Program-made: the position numbers and the translations under genes | The notes under the pieces: model-generated | Databases searched by the model: none | The model's input: only the letters and a program-made list of their open reading frames with translations | What the model was told of the DNA's origin: nothing | Source of the DNA: Muribaculaceae bacterium | GTDB lineage: Bacteria > Bacteroidota > Bacteroidia > Bacteroidales > Muribaculaceae | Reading direction: 5' to 3' | DNA length: 64,000 bases | Assembly: GCA_023664185.1 (NCBI GenBank) | Contig: JAMPGA010000001.1 | Location: 299,304-363,303 of the forward strand | Part shown: positions 60,508 to 64,000 of the stretch, in pieces | Layout of the letters: every line of letters starts with the position of its first letter | Position numbering within the stretch: position 1 is the stretch's first letter

Positions 60508-62142
60508 ATGACAACCAATCCTGAAAACCGCGCTTACGAAAAAGCGCTCGAGAACATGAGCCCCTTCGAAATCAAGGGTACTCTGATCAATCTGGCTGAA
60601 AAGGATGCACAGCGCTCCACAGCCACATTCCTCAACGCTGGCCGCGGTAACCCCAACTGGCTCCTTTCCTTCCCCCGCAAGGCCTTCTTCCTGCTTGGCG
60701 AGTTTGCCATGGCCGAGGCCGACCGTGTAGCTTACCACAAGGAGATCGGCATCGTGGCATCGCCCACCCAGACTGGTGTGGCCGATCGCTTCAAGGCTTT
60801 CCTGGCCGCTAATATGGAGCACACCGGAGCCAAAGTGCTCAACCACTTCTTCAACTACATGACCACCACCCACAAGGCCGACCCCGACGAGCTGGTGTTC
60901 GAGCTGGTTGACGGCATCCTGGGCGACCATTATCCCACTCCCCCCAGAATTCTGAAATACACGGAAATCATCACCCGCGACTATCTGCGCTGGGCCATGG
61001 GAGGCAAGGACGGCGACAACACCGTCTACGACCTCTTTGCCACCGAGGGTTCGACTGCGGGCATGTGCTACGTGTTTGATACTCTCCAGGCCAACTTCCT
61101 GATGAAGAAGGGCGACAAGATGGCACTCTTCACCCCGTGTTTCACCCCCTACATCGAGATTCCCGAACTGCGTCGCTTTGACTTCGACGTGGTCAACGTC
61201 TCGGCCAACGCTGTGGAGAAGGACGGATATCACGACTGGCAGTATCCCAAATCGGAGCTCGACAAGCTGCGCGACCCGGCCGTCAAGGCAGTGTGCATCA
61301 CCAACCCCTCCAACCCGCCCAGCGTATGCTTCTCGCAGGAGGTGCTCGACACTCTGGTGGACATCGTCAAGAACGACAACCCGAACCTGATGATCATCAC
61401 CGACGATGTCTATGGCACTTTCATCTCAGGATTCAAGTCGCTGATGTATGTACTCCCCTACAATACCATCTGCCTCTACTCGTTCTCGAAGTATTTCGGC
61501 GCCACCGGATGGCGTGTGGCAGCCATGGCACTGCGCTCGGACAAGAACGTGTTCGACGACCGTCTGGCAGCCCTCACCGACGACGAAAAGGCCGTGCTCA
61601 ACAAGCGCTATGAGAGCCTGGTGCTCGATCCCTCGAAGATCAAATTTATCGACCGCCTGGTGGCCGACTCGCGTCTGGTGGCCCTCAACCACACTGCAGG
61701 CCTCTCCACACCCCAGCAGATACAGATGGCTCTCTTTGCCGGATTCGGCCTGCTGCACCACGATGAGCTGCAGCCCAAGCTGATCGACATGATACACACC
61801 CGTCTCAACGACCTCTGGAGCACCACAGGCTTCACCCTGCTCCCCGACCCCAACCGTGCCGGTTACTACTCGGAAATCGACCTCATGGTATGGGCCAAGA
61901 AGTTCTACGGACAGGATTTCGCCGACTATCTCAATGCCAACTACGAGCCTCTGGACTTCGTGATCCGTCTGGCCAATGAGACAGCCGTGGTTCTGCTGAA
62001 CGGCGACGGCTTCGATGGCCCGAAGTGGAGTGTGCGCGCCTCGCTGGCCAATCTCAACTCCGACGCTTATCTTAAGATCGGCACCGCCATCCGCAAGATT
62101 CTCGACGAATATCACTCGCTCTACCTCGCTTCAAAGAAGTGA
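60508..62142 (+). CDS. aspD: Aspartate 4-decarboxylase/aspartate aminotransferase
   Basis: AspD removes the beta-carboxyl of aspartate to yield alanine and CO2. The 544-residue fold type I PLP enzyme has FLNAGRGNPNWLLSFPRKAF, ATEGSTAGMCYVFDTLQ, the CITNPSNPPSVCFSQEVL motif, MIITDDVYGTFISGF and the PLP lysine in YSFSKYFGATGWRV (Lys328). Length exceeds plain aspartate aminotransferases by about 130 residues, as in other aspartate beta-decarboxylases. It follows aspT after 53 bases, the operon order known from Tetragenococcus and other bacteria. A hairpin terminator follows the gene. Confidence 0.94.
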   Translation: MTTNPENRAYEKALENMSPFEIKGTLINLAEKDAQRSTATFLNAGRGNPNWLLSFPRKAFFLLGEFAMAEADRVAYHKEIGIVASPTQTGVADRFKAFLAANMEHTGAKVLNHFFNYMTTTHKADPDELVFELVDGILGDHYPTPPRILKYTEIITRDYLRWAMGGKDGDNTVYDLFATEGSTAGMCYVFDTLQANFLMKKGDKMALFTPCFTPYIEIPELRRFDFDVVNVSANAVEKDGYHDWQYPKSELDKLRDPAVKAVCITNPSNPPSVCFSQEVLDTLVDIVKNDNPNLMIITDDVYGTFISGFKSLMYVLPYNTICLYSFSKYFGATGWRVAAMALRSDKNVFDDRLAALTDDEKAVLNKRYESLVLDPSKIKFIDRLVADSRLVALNHTAGLSTPQQIQMALFAGFGLLHHDELQPKLIDMIHTRLNDLWSTTGFTLLPDPNRAGYYSEIDLMVWAKKFYGQDFADYLNANYEPLDFVIRLANETAVVLLNGDGFDGPKWSVRASLANLNSDAYLKIGTAIRKILDEYHSLYLASKK

Positions 62143-62196
62143 GCAGTGAATTGAAATGAGGAGAATTGAGTATCCTCAACTTGACCTTTTGTTCAT

Positions 62197-62227
62197 GAAA
62201 CCTCGCCCAAAGGGCGTTTCTCTTTCT
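62197..62227 (+). terminator. Probable terminator after the aspartate genes
   Basis: CGCCC (62204-62208) and GGGCG (62212-62216) pair around AAA; the outer GAAA and TTTC can extend the stem past a bulge, and TTTCTCTTTCT follows. It lies 54 bases after aspD. Confidence 0.65.
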
Positions 62228-62268
62228 AACCGCATGACAGCGAACTTTGTGAGCTGTCATGCGGTTAG
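62226..62268. repeat. Perfect 16-bp inverted repeat
   Basis: CTAACCGCATGACAGC (62226-62241) and GCTGTCATGCGGTTAG (62253-62268) are exact reverse complements around an 11-base loop. It lies just after the aspD terminator at the edge of a region of decayed genes. It could be an element end, a strong second hairpin or a recombination site; no T run follows on either side. Confidence 0.75.
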
Positions 62269-62386
62269 CCCGTATTAGCGAAATTGCACAGTGGTGCCAT
62301 CGTGAAGGAGCCCGGTGGCTTTTCCGTAATATAGCCATAACCCTCTGAAAATTTGTGGCCTTAAAATCTTATCTATCCTCTTCTTG
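62269..62386. other. Short stretch without a recognised gene
   Basis: Between the inverted repeat and the GH28 remnant I see no gene, RNA or repeat. Short open frames on the minus strand (for example through YITEKPPGSFT) match nothing I know. Confidence 0.4.
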
Positions 62387-62661
62387 TCAGTCTTTTATCT
62401 GAATATTCTTGCAATCGTAGGTTACTATTTGTTCTACTCCCGGCTCAACCGTAGCCTGGATAGTTTTTCCCCTGTTCGCGATAGGCTCGTGGATTTTCAA
62501 GAGCTTTCATTCCGCCGTTGTAATGCAAACGGATGTTGTTGAGCCAAATACCTCTTACCGGTTCTTCCGGAAGACCTGTGACTATAATTGAACAGAGGGA
62601 GTCGCAGTCCTGGGCAATAACATTTGATATCTGTATGTCGCAGGCTGTCGAGTTACGTGTA
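62387..62661 (-). pseudogene. GH28 polygalacturonase remnant, frameshifted
   Basis: On the minus strand the frame from about 62661 to the stop at 62445 reads TRNSTACDIQISNVIAQDCD, CSIIVTGLPEEPVRGIWLNN and IRLHYNGGMKALENP. This closely resembles the C-terminal beta-helix coils of family 28 glycoside hydrolases (pattern ISNV, CSII, GLP, NIR, YxGG). A shift of frame near 62448 lets a second beta-helix-like piece, VTYDCKNIQIKD, be read to a stop at 62387. There is no start codon or N-terminal half, and both ends are cut. The intact enzyme would act on pectin. Confidence 0.7.
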
Positions 62662-62756
62662 GATTTACTTTTGCAAAACTATAAAAAATAATTTGGATTA
62701 CAAAATAATTTGCTTGTATCAAAAGAAATCCTCACTTTTGTGTATAAATAAGCTTT
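62662..62756. other. AT-rich gap without a gene
   Basis: This AT-rich gap lies between the two pseudogene fragments. TTTG occurs three times in it, but I find no TAnnTTTG box at a fitting distance. Confidence 0.35.
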
Positions 62757-62948
62757 AAAATCATCATGGAGCGGCTGGATCTGCCCCTCGAAGAAGCCGG
62801 ATTTGCCGCCAGTATCTACTACATCTTCCGTACGGCCGGGTGTTTCCTCGGAGCCATCCTGCTTAGCTCAATGTCGCCCGAACTCTTTTTCGGCATCAGC
62901 GCGCTTATGAAGCTTGTGGCAATGGATATCTTCTCTACTATACACTGA
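62757..62948 (+). pseudogene. Sugar MFS transporter remnant (FucP/glucose-galactose type)
   Basis: An open frame of 60 codons from an ATG at 62766 reads RLDLPLEEAGFAASIYYIFR, TAGCFLGAILLSSMSPELFF and FGISALMKLVAM, then turns to unrelated DIFSTIH and stops. The first part resembles the mid-protein segment around the seventh helix of sugar:proton symporters that adjoin fructokinase genes in Bacteroides. The frame also continues upstream without a stop for a few codons (FKII), as in the full protein. Both ends are missing, so it should be non-functional. It lies 29 bases before the fructokinase gene. Confidence 0.75.
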
Positions 62949-62977
62949 AAATAAAAAACATCAAATAAAATCGTATC

Positions 62978-63856
62978 ATGAAAGATTTGGTAATCGGAAT
63001 GGGTGAGGCTCTGTGGGATGTGCTTCCTGAAGGTAAAAAGATAGGTGGCGCACCGGCCAACTTCGCCTACCATGTGTCGCAGTTCGGGCTGCCCAGCTGC
63101 GTGGTCAGTGCAGTCGGCGACGACCCTCTGGGCCACGAGATCATAGAAAACCTCACATCAAAGGGGCTCACTCACATGATTGAGACGGTCCCTTATCCCA
63201 CCGGCACTGTGCAGGTGGAGATCGATCAGGCCGGTATCCCGCAATATGAAATCAAAGAAAATGTGGCCTGGGACAATATCCCCTACACCCCCCGGCTGGA
63301 AAAGCTGGCCAATGAGACCTGTGCCGTGTGCTTCGGCTCGCTGGCTCAGCGCAATGTGGTGTCGCGCGACACCATCAACCGCTTCCTCGACGCTATCCCC
63401 GCTGAAAACAAGCCTCTCGTTGTGTTCGACGTAAATCTCCGTCAGGGATTCTACAACAAGGAGATCCTCTGCAACTCCATGGAGCGTTGCAATATACTGA
63501 AAATAAACGACGAGGAGCTCGTCACCGTGAGCCGTATGTTCGGCTATCCTGGCATCGACCTTCAAGATAAATGCTGGATTCTGCTTGACAAATACAATCT
63601 GAAGATGCTCATCCTCACCTGCGGCATCAACGGCAGCTACGTCTTCACCCCCGGGCACGTTTCTTTCCAACCGACTCCTAAAGTAGAGGTAGCCGATACC
63701 GTTGGAGCTGGTGACTCCTTCACTGCAGCCTTCATCGCCAGCACCCTTAAAGGAAAATCCGTTGAAGATGCTCATCTGAAAGCCGTTCTAACATCAGCCT
63801 TTGTATGCACTCGACAAGGCGCAATGCCAACTCTCCCCACCGAACTGACCGACTGA
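62978..63856 (+). CDS. Fructokinase (PfkB/ribokinase family)
   Basis: The 292-residue sugar kinase has GMGEALWDVLPEGKKIGGAPANFAYH at the N-terminus (split as MGEALWDVLPEGKK and GGAPANFAYHVSQFG), VGDDPLGHEI, VVFDVNLRQGFYNKEIL, LILTCGINGSYVFTPG and the catalytic ADTVGAGDSFTAAFI near residue 245 with the general-base Asp. This fits bacterial fructokinases of Bacteroides, which phosphorylate fructose at C6. Its usual partner, a sugar MFS transporter, survives only as a fragment upstream. A terminator follows 23 bases after the stop. Confidence 0.9.
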   Translation: MKDLVIGMGEALWDVLPEGKKIGGAPANFAYHVSQFGLPSCVVSAVGDDPLGHEIIENLTSKGLTHMIETVPYPTGTVQVEIDQAGIPQYEIKENVAWDNIPYTPRLEKLANETCAVCFGSLAQRNVVSRDTINRFLDAIPAENKPLVVFDVNLRQGFYNKEILCNSMERCNILKINDEELVTVSRMFGYPGIDLQDKCWILLDKYNLKMLILTCGINGSYVFTPGHVSFQPTPKVEVADTVGAGDSFTAAFIASTLKGKSVEDAHLKAVLTSAFVCTRQGAMPTLPTELTD

Positions 63857-63878
63857 GACTAATCGTCTACATCGTATT

Positions 63879-63917
63879 CTGTCAGATACCTGCCGAATGT
63901 GGGTGTCTGGCAGTTTT
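63879..63917 (+). terminator. Terminator after fructokinase
   Basis: CTGTCAGATACC (63879-63890) pairs with GGTGTCTGGCAG (63902-63913), with two G-T pairs, around an 11-base loop and is followed by TTTT. Confidence 0.8.
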
Positions 63918-64000
63918 GGCTTGGTTCGGGTTTTATATATGCCCGTTAAGTACATGACAAAAATTTGAAAACATCGAACTTCGGCTTGTAGAGAGGTCGC

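Noticed and set aside
62226..62268. Integron attC site
   Set aside because: The ends resemble core sites only loosely (GTTAGCC does not fit GTTRRRY), the arms are perfectly matched, and no integrase or cassette array is present.
1..64000. CRISPR arrays, tRNA or rRNA genes and intact insertion sequences
   Set aside because: I looked for regular repeat-spacer patterns, the tRNA T-loop pattern and transposase motifs and saw none.

Overview
The window reads as chromosomal DNA of a Bacteroidales bacterium, possibly Muribaculaceae. Direct signs are promoters of the Bacteroides type (TTTG about 20 bases before TAnnTTTG), start codons mostly without a purine-rich Shine-Dalgarno, a PorZ-like protein with a type IX secretion C-terminal domain, a DUF4492 gene before cydAB, and a MraY with an extra periplasmic segment. 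The family-level guess is inference. Nearly all of the 64 kb is tightly packed core genome. The unusual material sits in two gene-poor islets (about 4.84-6.32 kb and 62.14-62.98 kb) and in short intergenic sites.

Layout: 1-3.75 kb (+) is a tripartite exporter: TolC end, HlyD-type adaptor and two ABC-2 permeases, with no ATPase gene in view. 3.63-4.84 kb (-) is a MalY/PatB aminotransferase that overlaps the last permease tail to tail. 4.87-5.03 kb is a 160-base near-palindrome, followed by an orphan holin-like gene and about 800 bases of inverted repeats with one good promoter and no convincing gene. 6.3-11.15 kb (-) is uvrC, apt, mnmG and ybeY, with a perfect parS-like palindrome between mnmG and apt. 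11.4-17.3 kb (+) holds a radical SAM protein, an LD-carboxypeptidase, three consecutive FKBP-type isomerases predicted for cytoplasm, periplasm and membrane, and two DUF1573 proteins. 17.3-21.3 kb (+) is meaB, DUF4492 and cydAB. 21.5-26.8 kb (+) is rimP-nusA-infB-folK.

From 32.6 down to 26.8 kb (-) lie a thioredoxin lipoprotein, a lipid A phosphoethanolamine transferase, rdgB, porZ and two uncharacterised genes. mdh (32.8-33.7 kb, -) has its own promoter and terminator. From 58.5 down to 33.8 kb runs one almost unbroken minus-strand series: the division and cell wall cluster rsmH-ftsL-ftsI-murE-mraY-murD-ftsW-murG-murC-ftsQ-ftsA-ftsZ, then an Ig-like lipoprotein, a UPF0104 membrane protein, a membrane-anchored protein, aroA, a Cys-rich membrane protein, a ZnuB-like permease, and a lipoprotein-ATPase-permease trio. 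No mraZ precedes rsmH; a divergent region with two matching inverted repeats 63 bp apart is there instead.

58.7-62.1 kb (+) is an aspartate:alanine exchanger with its aspartate 4-decarboxylase, a known proton-motive and acid-tolerance pair. 62.2-63.9 kb holds a perfect hairpin, a frameshifted GH28 (pectinase) remnant, a sugar MFS transporter remnant and an intact fructokinase, which looks like a decayed sugar-use locus. The strongest leads are the parS-like site, the palindrome and structured islet around 4.9-6.3 kb, the paired operator-like repeats before rsmH, and the degraded pectin/sugar locus.
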